From CAWATZ01 sp963784995 (GTDB lineage: Bacteria; Planctomycetota; Planctomycetia; Gemmatales; Gemmataceae), in assembly GCA_963784995.1 (NCBI GenBank), contig CAWATZ010000003.1, positions 2,790,001 to 2,854,000 on the forward strand: 64,000 bases of DNA, written 5' to 3'. The position numbers and the translations under genes were made by a program. This document shows, piece after piece, positions 54,605 through 62,555 of this stretch. The notes below the pieces were generated by a model, which was not told where the DNA came from, searched no databases, and saw only the letters and a list, made by a program, of their open reading frames with translations. Every line of letters starts with the position of its first letter. Within the stretch, counting starts at the first letter, position 1.

Positions 54605-55419
54605 CCGCTTTCCGCTCGCTCTGCCCCCGGCCCTGCGTGCCGTTTACCATCGTGGCCGACGGCGAGGAGGTCCACCTGATCGGGGGCGAGGACGTGCGCT
54701 ACACCGTTCAGGCTGGCTCACGCGCCGGTCCGCTGGCCGTGCTGCTGGGCCGCTGCGATGGCCGCACTCCGCTGGCGGCGCTGCTGTCCGAGCTGCCGGA
54801 AGCCGACCGCGGACTCGCCCAGCAGCTCTTCGACCGACTCCTCGGCGAGCGTGTGTTCCTCGAAGGACCAGCCGAAGCAACTCACGTTGCCGGCTGCTAT
54901 CGTCCGGTGGTCGAGGGACGCGGGCCGCTGGTCGAACGTCTGGCGACCCCGTCGGCGGACACTCCCGCGCTGGCGATCCTCTGTCAGGACGCGCTTGATC
55001 CGCTGGCGGCCCTGGAGTTCAACCGCCGCTGCCTGGGGCGTGGCGGACCCTGGCTGTGGGTGACGACCGGTCCAGCGAGCCGGGGGTTTGTCAGCCCGGT
55101 GTTCCTGCCGGTTGCCGGGCCGTGCCTGGCCTGTCTGCTGGGGCACTTCCGCCGGCTGTCGCCGGTGCCGCACCTCCAGGACGCCCTGGTCCGACACGCC
55201 GAGCAGGGTGGTGCTTTCACGCCGGCCCCCTTCCCGCCGGAAGGAGTGACCATTCTTGAGCAGCTGGTGCGCTGGAAAGTGGAGCAGCTGAGCCGGCCGA
55301 TCCCGTCGGCCGCCGTGTTCCGCCTCCACGTCCTTGAGCTGGAAACGATGGAAGTGAGCGTCCATCGCGTCTTTTTCGACCCGACTTGTCCGGAGTGCGC
55401 GGATGCCCGACTGGCATGA
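54601..55419 (+). CDS. TOMM cyclodehydratase C/partner protein (RRE plus E1-like)
   Basis: A 272-residue protein. The N-terminal about 85 residues form an RRE-like winged helix (FTIVADGEEVHLIGGEDVRY; LLSELPEADRGLAQQLFDRL), which would bind a precursor leader. The C-terminal E1-like part has GPCLACLLGHFRRLSPVPHL and FDPTCPECADARLA, the CxxC...CxxC structural zinc site of TOMM partner proteins. It should present substrate to the YcaO enzyme and activate it. The start overlaps the SRPBCC gene by 4 bases; the end overlaps the YcaO gene by 17 bases. Confidence 0.87.
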   Translation: MTAFRSLCPRPCVPFTIVADGEEVHLIGGEDVRYTVQAGSRAGPLAVLLGRCDGRTPLAALLSELPEADRGLAQQLFDRLLGERVFLEGPAEATHVAGCYRPVVEGRGPLVERLATPSADTPALAILCQDALDPLAALEFNRRCLGRGGPWLWVTTGPASRGFVSPVFLPVAGPCLACLLGHFRRLSPVPHLQDALVRHAEQGGAFTPAPFPPEGVTILEQLVRWKVEQLSRPIPSAAVFRLHVLELETMEVSVHRVFFDPTCPECADARLA

Positions 55420-56677
55420 CAGCCGCTTCACCGGCCTGTTCACGCTTTTTGTGCGCGTGCCTCTCCGCCCGCACGACCCGTCGCTGCCGATGACGGCGGG
55501 GGAAATGCCTCCGTGGCACCCTGGCGAGGCCGAGCTGGGCTGCGGTGGGGCCGGCTGGACGACCGAGGAGGCGGACCTGGCCTGTCTGGGTGAGGCCATC
55601 GAACGGATGCTGGCCCGCGCCCTGCCCTGCGATGACTCTGTCCAGGCTGCGTGGGCTTGGCCGCTGAAGGAGAAAGCGGTCGATCCCCGCCGCTGGGTCC
55701 TGTTTCACCCCGACCAGTACGCCGAGAAGGGGTTCCCGCTCGCGCCGCTGACGCCGGAAACGGTCTGCCGCTGGGTCTGCTGCCGGGACTCGGCAACCGG
55801 CGCTCCGGTCTGGGTCCCGGAAGAGATGGTTTTCCTGCTGCCGCGCCCTGGCGAGTGTCAGCGGCACGTACACGGTTTTTCGACGGGTCTGTCGTGCGGC
55901 AAGGTCGGCGACCCGGTGCTGCTCCGCGGGGCCCAGGAAGTCATCGAGCGCGATGCCCTGGTGGGCGGCTGGTGGGGACGCTATCCGGTCGAGGAGTGGC
56001 CGGGCGGGACCGTCCGCGCCTTGCTCGGGCCGGCGGTCTGGGAGCGCGTGGATCGGCCGAACCTGACTTGCCGTTTCTACCACGTCCGCTCGCTGTTCAG
56101 CGCTCACGTCACGATGGTCTCGGTGAGCGGCCCGGACCAGGAGGGCCAGGTATTCAGCGTCGGTTCGGCATGCCGGGCGACCCGTACGGAGAGCTGGCGG
56201 AAGGCGCTGCTGGAAGCGATCCAGGGCCGGCACTGCGTGCGCCGGCTGCTGGCCCAGTGGCAGTCGGCCGGTCGGCCTCCTCTCCCGGTCCCGACCACGT
56301 TCTTGCAGCATGCGCTCTTCTACGCCCTGCACCCCGAGCGGCTGGCAGCAACAATCCTGGAGCGTGCCGGGCCCGCACGCCTGCGTGCGCTCCGGCCGGC
56401 AGGCCGGCCTGCGCTTCCGCCGGACGCCGAGCAGGAGCGCACCGAGAGCCTGGCCGATCTGCGGGCGAAGCTGGGGCCGGATCGGCCGGTGTTGTTCCGC
56501 AACCTGACGCCGCCCGGGCTGGCGGCTCACTTCCCCGAGTGGCTGGTGTTGCGCGTGGTCGTCCCGGGACTTCAGCCGCTGCACGGCGACCACCGGCTGC
56601 CGTTCCTCGGCGGACCGCTGTGGCGGCCGCGCTCCGTGGGCGACTGGGCTGCCATTGAACCGCACCCGTTTGCGTAG
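55403..56677 (+). CDS. YcaO-domain cyclodehydratase (TOMM D protein)
   Basis: Intact 424-residue ATP-dependent enzyme that would turn Cys/Ser/Thr into azolines. YcaO signs: GFSTGLSCGKVGDPVLLRGA, QEVIERDALVGGWWGRYPV, FSVGSACRATRTESWRKALL, and the C-terminal Pro-rich end IEPHPFA, the usual C-terminal feature of cyclodehydratases. It overlaps the C protein by 17 bases, so expression is coupled. At 56374-56405 a 32-base dispersed repeat is inserted in frame (encoding RLRALRPAG), adding a segment before the last domain block without breaking the frame. Confidence 0.9.
   Translation: MPDWHDSRFTGLFTLFVRVPLRPHDPSLPMTAGEMPPWHPGEAELGCGGAGWTTEEADLACLGEAIERMLARALPCDDSVQAAWAWPLKEKAVDPRRWVLFHPDQYAEKGFPLAPLTPETVCRWVCCRDSATGAPVWVPEEMVFLLPRPGECQRHVHGFSTGLSCGKVGDPVLLRGAQEVIERDALVGGWWGRYPVEEWPGGTVRALLGPAVWERVDRPNLTCRFYHVRSLFSAHVTMVSVSGPDQEGQVFSVGSACRATRTESWRKALLEAIQGRHCVRRLLAQWQSAGRPPLPVPTTFLQHALFYALHPERLAATILERAGPARLRALRPAGRPALPPDAEQERTESLADLRAKLGPDRPVLFRNLTPPGLAAHFPEWLVLRVVVPGLQPLHGDHRLPFLGGPLWRPRSVGDWAAIEPHPFA
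56374..56405 (-). repeat. 32-bp dispersed repeat, copy 3 (inside the YcaO gene)
   Basis: Reverse complement of 39563-39594 and 47078-47109, all 32 bases identical. It is read in frame inside the YcaO coding sequence, at a place where a variable linker would be tolerated. Confidence 0.8.
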
Positions 56678-56688
56678 AGATACCAAAA

Positions 56689-56836
56689 CTCCCCTCTCCC
56701 CGCTGGGGAGAAGGGGTGGGGGTGAGGGGAAGGGTTTGTTGATTTATCGTTTCGCGCTCAAGTGGCCCAGCGCGAAACGATAAATCGAAGACAAACCCCT
56801 CACCCCCAACCCCTCTCCCCGGCGGGGAGAGGGGAG
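56689..56836. repeat. composite imperfect inverted repeat between YcaO and SagB genes
   Basis: Arms of about 70 bases (56689-56758 and 56769-56836) pair with a few mismatches. The innermost 18 bp (56741-56758 with 56769-56786) are perfect. Each outer end is itself a CTCCCCTCTCC...GGGGAG hairpin like the one at 34683-34711. It begins 12 bases after the YcaO stop and ends 20 bases before the SagB start, so it may lower or uncouple SagB expression. Confidence 0.82.
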
Positions 56837-56856
56837 AAGAAAGCGTAGGAGTGCCG

Positions 56857-57582
56857 ATGAACGACGTGATTGGCTGGCTGCGGCTGACGGAGCTGGATCG
56901 GATCAGTCTGCCGGAGATGGCCGAGCGGATCGCCCAGGCCGAGGCGGAAGGCACGAGCAGCGAGCCCCGCCGCTATCCTGGTTACCCCGCCTGGCCGTTA
57001 CCGCGCTCGCGGCGCCGCTGGTGGCCGAGCCTGGACGCCGTCCTGGCCCGCCGCCGTTGCTTCCGGACGCTTGACACCGCCCTGCCCTCGGCCCGCACGC
57101 TGGGCCGGCTGTTGCAGACGGCCCACGGGATCACGGACACGTTCGACCGCGGGCCGACGCCCTCCGCCGGCGGCTTGCAGGCGCTGGAACTGTACCTGGT
57201 TCACTGGCAGAACGCCTGGCTGCCCGCCGGGGCCTACCACTACGACCGCCGCGGCCATCACCTCGCCCAGGTCGTCGCCGGGGCCGACAGCGCACGCTGG
57301 AGCGAACGCTTGCCGTCTCTGCGGCAAGTGTCGGGCGGAGCCGTGGTCTGGCTCCTGGTGGGCGACGCCCGCCGGGTGACGGCCAAGTACGGGGAGCGGG
57401 GCGAGCGCTTCCTGCTGCTGGAAGCGGGGCACCTGATGCAGAACCTCTGCCTGGTCTCAGCGAGCCTGGGCCTGGCAACGGTGCCGCTGGGCGGCTGCCT
57501 GGAACGAGAGGTCGCACGGGAATTGCAGGTGCCCGAGAGCGACCGCATCCTCTACGCCGGGGTGTGCGGCAAACCATTGTAG
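56857..57582 (+). CDS. SagB-type nitroreductase-family dehydrogenase (TOMM B protein)
   Basis: Intact 241-residue flavoenzyme that would oxidise azolines to azoles with FMN. Family pattern: LARRRCFRTLDTALPSARTL (the R-R/S-R FMN-phosphate region), TPSAGGLQALELYLVHWQNA, WLPAGAYHYDRRGHHLAQVV, LEAGHLMQNLCLVSASLGLA and VPLGGCLEREVARELQVPE. The ATG at 56857 has TAGGAG. Together with C and D proteins this completes the standard BCD azole synthetase. Its stop lies in the left arm of a 30-bp-arm palindrome shared with the convergent gene. Confidence 0.88.
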   Translation: MNDVIGWLRLTELDRISLPEMAERIAQAEAEGTSSEPRRYPGYPAWPLPRSRRRWWPSLDAVLARRRCFRTLDTALPSARTLGRLLQTAHGITDTFDRGPTPSAGGLQALELYLVHWQNAWLPAGAYHYDRRGHHLAQVVAGADSARWSERLPSLRQVSGGAVVWLLVGDARRVTAKYGERGERFLLLEAGHLMQNLCLVSASLGLATVPLGGCLEREVARELQVPESDRILYAGVCGKPL

Positions 57583-57635
57583 CCATCACGCTCCGCGTGA
57601 TGAGTTCATCACGCGGAGCGTGATGGCTACAATGG
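57574..57635. terminator. 30-bp-arm perfect inverted repeat, bidirectional terminator candidate
   Basis: Arms 57574-57603 and 57606-57635 are exact reverse complements with only 2 bases between. The SagB stop (57580-57582) and the convergent ABC permease stop (57586-57588) both lie in the left arm. Confidence 0.85.
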
Positions 57636-59356
57636 CCACGGCCAGCAGCAACAGCAGACAGCGCGCGGCCAGGGCGTTGGTGACGCCAAAGTGCATCTGG
57701 GCGAACACCGTCTCGGCAAACGAGGGCAGGCCCGGCGTGCTGACCACCTTGCCGGCACTCAGCTCTCCCAGGGCCAGCACCGCCACGGCCAGGGCAGCCC
57801 GCAGCACCGCGCCGGAGGTCAGAGGCCAGACCACGCGGAACAGCTCCGTTCCGGGCCCAGCCCCCTCCACCCGCGCGGATTCCCGCAGGTCGCGCGGCAC
57901 CAGACGCATCACCGGCCAGAGCAGCGCCACGGCGTAGGGAAAGAACCGGATCAGGTCCGCCCAGATCAGCGGAGCCAGTGAGGGACCGTCCCAGAACAGC
58001 CCCCGCACCCAGTTGGAGCGCTTCCTGACGGGAGCGGCTGTCTTGCCGCTCTTGTCGCCAGCCTTGCCGGATTCATCCTCTCCTGATTCGCTCGACGCGG
58101 TTGGGCTTGTGGCATCGACGATCCCTTTCAGGACCGCCTTCAGCCCCAGCCCGGACACCGGTCCCGGCCAGGCCCAGGCCACCGCGATCAGCAGCAGCAG
58201 GGCCCAGCGAAAGCCACGACTCTCCAGGGCGGCCCAGCACGCCAGGCACGCCAGCCAGGCGGTCAGCAGGCCCGCCGCGGCCACGCCGATCAGAGTGCCC
58301 AGCAGCAGGTGCCCCTCGGCACGGACGATCAGCACCAGGTTCCGCCACAAGATTCCCGCCGACCAGTTGCCCGTGCTGTCGGGCAGATGCCAGCCGGCCC
58401 GCCAGATCAGGCTCGCGCTGGGCAGCCCCAGATAGAGGGCCACCGTCAGGCCGGCCAGGACCGCCCAGAACCAGCGCCACCGCCCCAGCGAGAAGATCAC
58501 CGGCGACCTTACGCTGGAGACGCCGGCCGGCAGGTTGCGGTCCCAGCGCCGGGCCATGACCAGGACCAGCAGGGCCAGCAGGCCGGCCGCCGGCAGCGTC
58601 ACGGCCAGGGCCCGGGCTTCGCTCTGCTCGCCGGATACTGGTAGGCGGGCAGGCCCGGTCGGGGGCGACCATCTGAGTGTAGACTTCCTCCGCGAACGTG
58701 CGGACCTGCATCACGTCGGTGATGGTGATTTCGGTGCTGGTCTGCAGCGCCGTCCAGACAGCAGCGGCAGCCAGGGCGGCCCGGGCCCGGGGCAGGGTGA
58801 CCCGCAGCAGCACGCGCCAGGGCGGGGCGGACAGCAAGGCGTCTTCCTCCAGCTCCGGCTCGACCCAGCGCAGTCCCTGGCCGACCAGCAGGATCACCCA
58901 GGGCAGCGACGCCTGGGCCTGCACCCACACCGCCGAGCCAAGCCCCTGGCCCCACGGTGACCAGAGCAGGCCGCTGCCCGTGGTTTCCGCGGGCCGGGCC
59001 GGGTTCCAGAAGGCCAGCGGCAGCAGGCCCCCTGTCCCCAGGATCGCCTGCCAGCCAGAGGCAAAGAGCGGCAGAGGGATGAAGAGCGTCAGCAGGACCA
59101 GGAAGCGGAACAACCGCCGACCCGGCAGGTCGGTGCGGTACAACAGCACCGCGGCCAGCACGCCGGTGGGCAGAGTCAGGGCCAGAGTGCCCAGGATCAG
59201 CAGCGCCGTGTTGCGGACCAGGGAAAGGAGCCGAGCGGTGTCGGTCCAGGCCAGCCAGGCTGAGGGCCTGGCCAGCAGCTGGAGAAGGGGCAGCAGCAGG
59301 GGCAGGGCCACCAGCCCGGCCAGGAGACAAGCGATTGCCAGCCGCCAGCGCCGCAC
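57586..59356 (-). CDS. iron/thiamine-type ABC transporter permease, two fused halves, one frameshift
   Basis: About 590 residues if repaired, with twelve or so membrane spans in two homologous halves, as in FbpB/SfuB/ThiP permeases. The N-terminal half has LTLPTGVLAAVLLYRTDLPG and EEDALLSAPPWRVLLRVTLP (EAA-like loop 1). The C-terminal half has RLVPRDLRESARVEGAGPGT, then ELFRVVWPLTSGAVLRAALA (EAA loop 2). The frame breaks near 58650. A charged Ser/Glu/Lys-rich linker lies in the second half. The GTG at 59356 with GAGG is preferred over a TTG within the adjacent repeat. ATPase and binding protein are not in the window. Confidence 0.8.
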
Positions 59357-59374
59357 TGGGACCTCGCCAACAAG

Positions 59375-59431
59375 GTAGGACGGCTCTCCTGAGCCGTCCA
59401 AAAGTGGGACGGCTCAGGAGAGCCGTCCTAC
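59375..59431. repeat. 25-bp-arm perfect inverted repeat
   Basis: Arms 59375-59399 and 59407-59431 are exact reverse complements (GTAGGACGGCTCTCCTGAGC at each outer end). It lies between the PQQ-protein stop (59440) and the ABC permease start (59356), 8 bases from the stop. Confidence 0.85.
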
Positions 59432-59439
59432 GAATTTGG

Positions 59440-61083
59440 TCACATGCCGCCCATGTCCGGCGGTTTCGCGTCCGGGGGCTTGGGGGCCTCACGCTTGGGC
59501 ACGATCAGGATCTTGTCCTCGAACGGCACGAAGGTGGCTTTCACCGTATCGAGGATTTTCTGCAGACCGTCTCGCAGCGTGGCTTCGTTGAGCTTCTCCA
59601 CGGTGATCGGCGTTTTCGCGCTTTGTTGAGCTTCTACGGATATTTCGTACTTGATCCTCCGGTCCAGCGCGATTTCCCGCAGCACGTCGTCCAGCGGCTT
59701 GTTCATAATGGCGGGCCAGGTAAACTTCTGGGTCAATGCCCGGAGCAAGGCGTTCTCGACGTCGTGGTGGAAATAGGGAGTGACGTATTCCCGATCGTGC
59801 AAACAGACGATCAGGCCATTCTGGGCGGCAAGGTAGAGCCGATCGGTCCAGTCGTTGGGCGTCACGAAGAGGAAGTCGCGCAGGTCCCAGGTGCTGAGGA
59901 TGGTCCCGCGGGCCCGGTCGAGGATGACGATCCGACCGCTCCGGTCGGTGCCGTAGACAAACTTGGGATTGACGGCCAGGATGCGATCGACCTCGGGCTG
60001 GGCCGGCAGCAGTTGCCGGCCCACGGGCACGCGCCACAGGGGCTGGCCGGTTTCGCGGTCGATCCGGGCGAGACCCTTGCGCTCGGAGCTGACAAACACG
60101 TCGGTGCGGGTGGCCAGCGGTTGCCGATGCACCGAAGTGCCAGTCGTGTATCGCCAAAGGACCCGGCCCGAACCCATGTGGATGGCGTAGAGGTTGGCGT
60201 CGCTGCTGCCCAAATAACAGAAGTCGCCGTACTGGCCGGGCGACACCAGCAGCGGGCCATTTGCTTGAAAGCGGAAGGTAGGCAGGGCCGCGCCCCCCTC
60301 GGGTGGGTGATACTTGGAGTAGGCGAGCAAGGCGCCGTCGGAACTGAGTGCGAGGACGGCGTCGTTACTCAGCACCGGCTGATAGTCCACGCGCAGGTTC
60401 CGGGCCGTCGCCCACACCGGGATGGGCTGAGGCCCGATCCGGAACGGGGCCCCAGCCGGCGGCAAGGTGATTCGAGGCGTGTCGCCTGGCAAGCTGGTTT
60501 TCGGCATCTCCCCGACGATGGCCGCCGCCTTGGCCTCCGCCTCGCGCTGCTGTTCCAGGGCCAGGCGGGCCACGGCCACGTTGGGCAACCGATAGGCGCG
60601 CATCTGGGCGGTCACGAGCGGCAGATAAATCTGAGTATCGTCGGCAATGGGCGGGGCCGCGATGCCGCCGGGCAAGGTCATCTGATACTGGACCGTGCCA
60701 TCGGACCGATCCAGTCCGTAGAGATAGTTGTTGTTCAGCACGAACACCGTGCTGCTGTTGTAAGTCAACGGCTGCAGGATCTGGTAGGGATTGCCGACGC
60801 GGGTGCGCCAGTAGGTCTTGCCGGTCTCGGCGTCCAGTTCGGTCACCAGACCGCTGCGTGTCTGGACCAGCAACCGCTTGCCGGTCAGCCGGATGACGAC
60901 CAGGCCGTCCTTCATGCCCTCCATCGGCACGTGGGCGTTCCAGGCCATCTTCATGTTGAGCCGTTCGAGGGCCGCGCGTCCAGGAGGCTGCGGATTGGTG
61001 TAAATGCTGGTGCGGTCCGGCTGGCCCAGCACCAGAGCCGAAGCCAGCAAGGTCAGCAGAGCGGCAGCGGACCCTTGTCGCAT
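59440..61083 (-). CDS. exported PQQ-type beta-propeller protein with C-terminal STN-like domain
   Basis: Intact 547-residue protein. Signal peptide about 1-20. Propeller blades carry the PQQ/quinoprotein pattern, for example VTELDAETGKTYWRTRVG, YLYGLDRSDGTVQYQMTLPG, NLYAIHMGSGRVLWRYTTGT and LARIDRETGQPLWRVPVG. The last about 90 residues (MNKPLDDVLREIALDRRIKY; TPITVEKLNEATLRDGLQKI; FVPFEDKILIVPK) resemble an STN/secretin-N-like domain. This suggests a structural or assembly role at the envelope rather than an alcohol dehydrogenase; no dehydrogenase-specific Cys-Cys or Asp site was noted. Follows the HEAT lipoprotein on the same strand. Confidence 0.75.
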   Translation of the reverse strand: MRQGSAAALLTLLASALVLGQPDRTSIYTNPQPPGRAALERLNMKMAWNAHVPMEGMKDGLVVIRLTGKRLLVQTRSGLVTELDAETGKTYWRTRVGNPYQILQPLTYNSSTVFVLNNNYLYGLDRSDGTVQYQMTLPGGIAAPPIADDTQIYLPLVTAQMRAYRLPNVAVARLALEQQREAEAKAAAIVGEMPKTSLPGDTPRITLPPAGAPFRIGPQPIPVWATARNLRVDYQPVLSNDAVLALSSDGALLAYSKYHPPEGGAALPTFRFQANGPLLVSPGQYGDFCYLGSSDANLYAIHMGSGRVLWRYTTGTSVHRQPLATRTDVFVSSERKGLARIDRETGQPLWRVPVGRQLLPAQPEVDRILAVNPKFVYGTDRSGRIVILDRARGTILSTWDLRDFLFVTPNDWTDRLYLAAQNGLIVCLHDREYVTPYFHHDVENALLRALTQKFTWPAIMNKPLDDVLREIALDRRIKYEISVEAQQSAKTPITVEKLNEATLRDGLQKILDTVKATFVPFEDKILIVPKREAPKPPDAKPPDMGGM

Positions 61084-61255
61084 GGAGGAACCCCTGGGGC
61101 CGTGGTCAAGGCGACGACGTGAACAAGGTCAGTTTAGCAAAGGGGCCGCCTTTGCAAAAGAGAGGAAGGACGCCAGGTCCGGGAAAGAGCCGGGCCCTGG
61201 AAGGGAAGGAAGGGTGGAACCGGAAGAAACGGCCGGGTCCGCAGTTCAGGCGAAG

Positions 61256-61312
61256 GCGCGGCGTGAGCCCGCCGGTAGGCGGAGAGGCTCCACCGGCGGG
61301 CTGACGCCGCGC
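61256..61312. terminator. 21-bp-arm hairpin after the HEAT lipoprotein gene
   Basis: Arms 61256-61276 and 61292-61312 pair with one mismatch and a 15-base loop. It starts 13 bases after the HEAT gene stop (minus strand), so it may end that transcript. Confidence 0.65.
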
Positions 61313-61324
61313 CGCTCGCCTGGC

Positions 61325-62215
61325 CTACTGTTGGTTCTGGCGCGGCGGCTGCGGCGGCTGCGGCGGCTGTGACGGCGCGGGTGTCCACCAGTTGACGAAG
61401 CGGTGCAGCGGACCATCGTCCTCATTCCTCTGGTCCCTGGGCGCGTGCAGGAACTCGGCCCAGACCTGGGCGTCGGGCGGGAAGTCCTTGCCGGTGGCAC
61501 TGCAGAGCGACTCGTGAGCCCGGTTGCGCACGGCCGGGTCCTTGTCCTTTTGCAGGACCAGGAGCAGGGCCTCGGTGGCCTGATAGTGGTGGAACCGTCC
61601 CAGGGACCGGGCGGCGGTGACCCGCTCGTTCATGATCGGCTGCTGATCGTTGGGGGTCAGGCCGTCGGCCAGCGGCTGGCTCAGGGCATCGACCAGGGTT
61701 TGCACGGCCGCGGGCTGACCGGTATCGCCCAGGGCTTTCAGGGCGGCACATTTGAGCATGTGAACGGTTTCGGGCGGGAAAGTGCCGCTGGCATGGTAGT
61801 AGGCTTGCTTGAGGCCCTCGACGATGCGCGGGTCCTTGAAATGGGCCAGGGTCTGGATGGCCGCCAGCCGGCAGATGGCATAATTTTCCTGGACGGCGGC
61901 CGTGCAGAGGAGCTGCACGATCGCGTCCTGGTCCTTGTCGCTGCCGCCGTGCTGCTTGGGCTCTTCCAGGCGGCGCAGGGCCTTCTGGCGATGATCGCCA
62001 TCGGTGCTGTCCTGGAGGACCTTGAGTGGATCCGGTTTGACGAAGAAGTCCTTGGGGCTGAATTCCTTGCTGGTGACGTCATCCCACAGGCCGCAGCCGC
62101 CCACGCAGCTCAACAAAAGTCCGACCAGGAACAGACCCAGCGACGGCGCCAGCGGTGCGCCGCCGCTGGGCCGCGTTCCTGCGTCCGGGTACTTTGGTCG
62201 GGCCTGCACAGGCAT
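61325..62215 (-). CDS. HEAT-repeat lipoprotein
   Basis: Intact protein of about 296 residues. A lipoprotein signal (LFLVGLLLSCVGGCGLWDD) puts the lipidated Cys near residue 41, after a long N-terminal extension; the start may therefore be later than the ATG I use at 62215. HEAT-like helices follow (ICRLAAIQTLAHFKDPRIVE; CAALKALGDTGQPAAVQTLV; VTAARSLGRFHHYQATEALL; DPAVRNRAHESLCSATGKDF). A Pro/Gln-rich tail ends it. Probably a scaffold in the periplasm. It lies 242 bases upstream of the PQQ-propeller gene on the same strand. Confidence 0.75.
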   Translation of the reverse strand: MPVQARPKYPDAGTRPSGGAPLAPSLGLFLVGLLLSCVGGCGLWDDVTSKEFSPKDFFVKPDPLKVLQDSTDGDHRQKALRRLEEPKQHGGSDKDQDAIVQLLCTAAVQENYAICRLAAIQTLAHFKDPRIVEGLKQAYYHASGTFPPETVHMLKCAALKALGDTGQPAAVQTLVDALSQPLADGLTPNDQQPIMNERVTAARSLGRFHHYQATEALLLVLQKDKDPAVRNRAHESLCSATGKDFPPDAQVWAEFLHAPRDQRNEDDGPLHRFVNWWTPAPSQPPQPPQPPRQNQQ

Positions 62216-62555
62216 CCTCTCTTTCCCGCGCCCGGGGCGCGTCTGTTCAGCCCAGAAGCCGGCTCGGGCCGCCGCGTCCCCTCGGAATCTCTTCCCCGAG
62301 GCGGTCTCCACTGATCCGGCTTGAGGAAACAGGAGCGGGAGGCATATAGCTTTCGGGCCCAATCGAGTCAAGAGGGAAAGCGGGGGGAGAAAAACGCCAG
62401 ATGCCGAAATGATTGCCAGACTTCGTTCCTTGCGGTACGATCAACAGGACAATTGCGATCGTTTCCATCGACCGCCGTTATCATCCGGCTGACAGTGAGG
62501 GTCGTGGACCGACCCTTGATCTGTCGATTCTCTCCAGCCACGAGAAAGGGGTCCC
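62216..62555. promoter_or_regulatory. divergent intergenic region before the DUF1559 gene
   Basis: 340 bases between the HEAT lipoprotein (leftward) and DUF1559 (rightward) starts. No motif close to consensus was found. AAGGGG precedes the DUF1559 start. Confidence 0.4.

Noticed and set aside
34683..56836. CRISPR array from the recurring short G/C-rich repeats
   Set aside because: Copies are kilobases apart, palindromic and without regular spacers; no cas genes are present.
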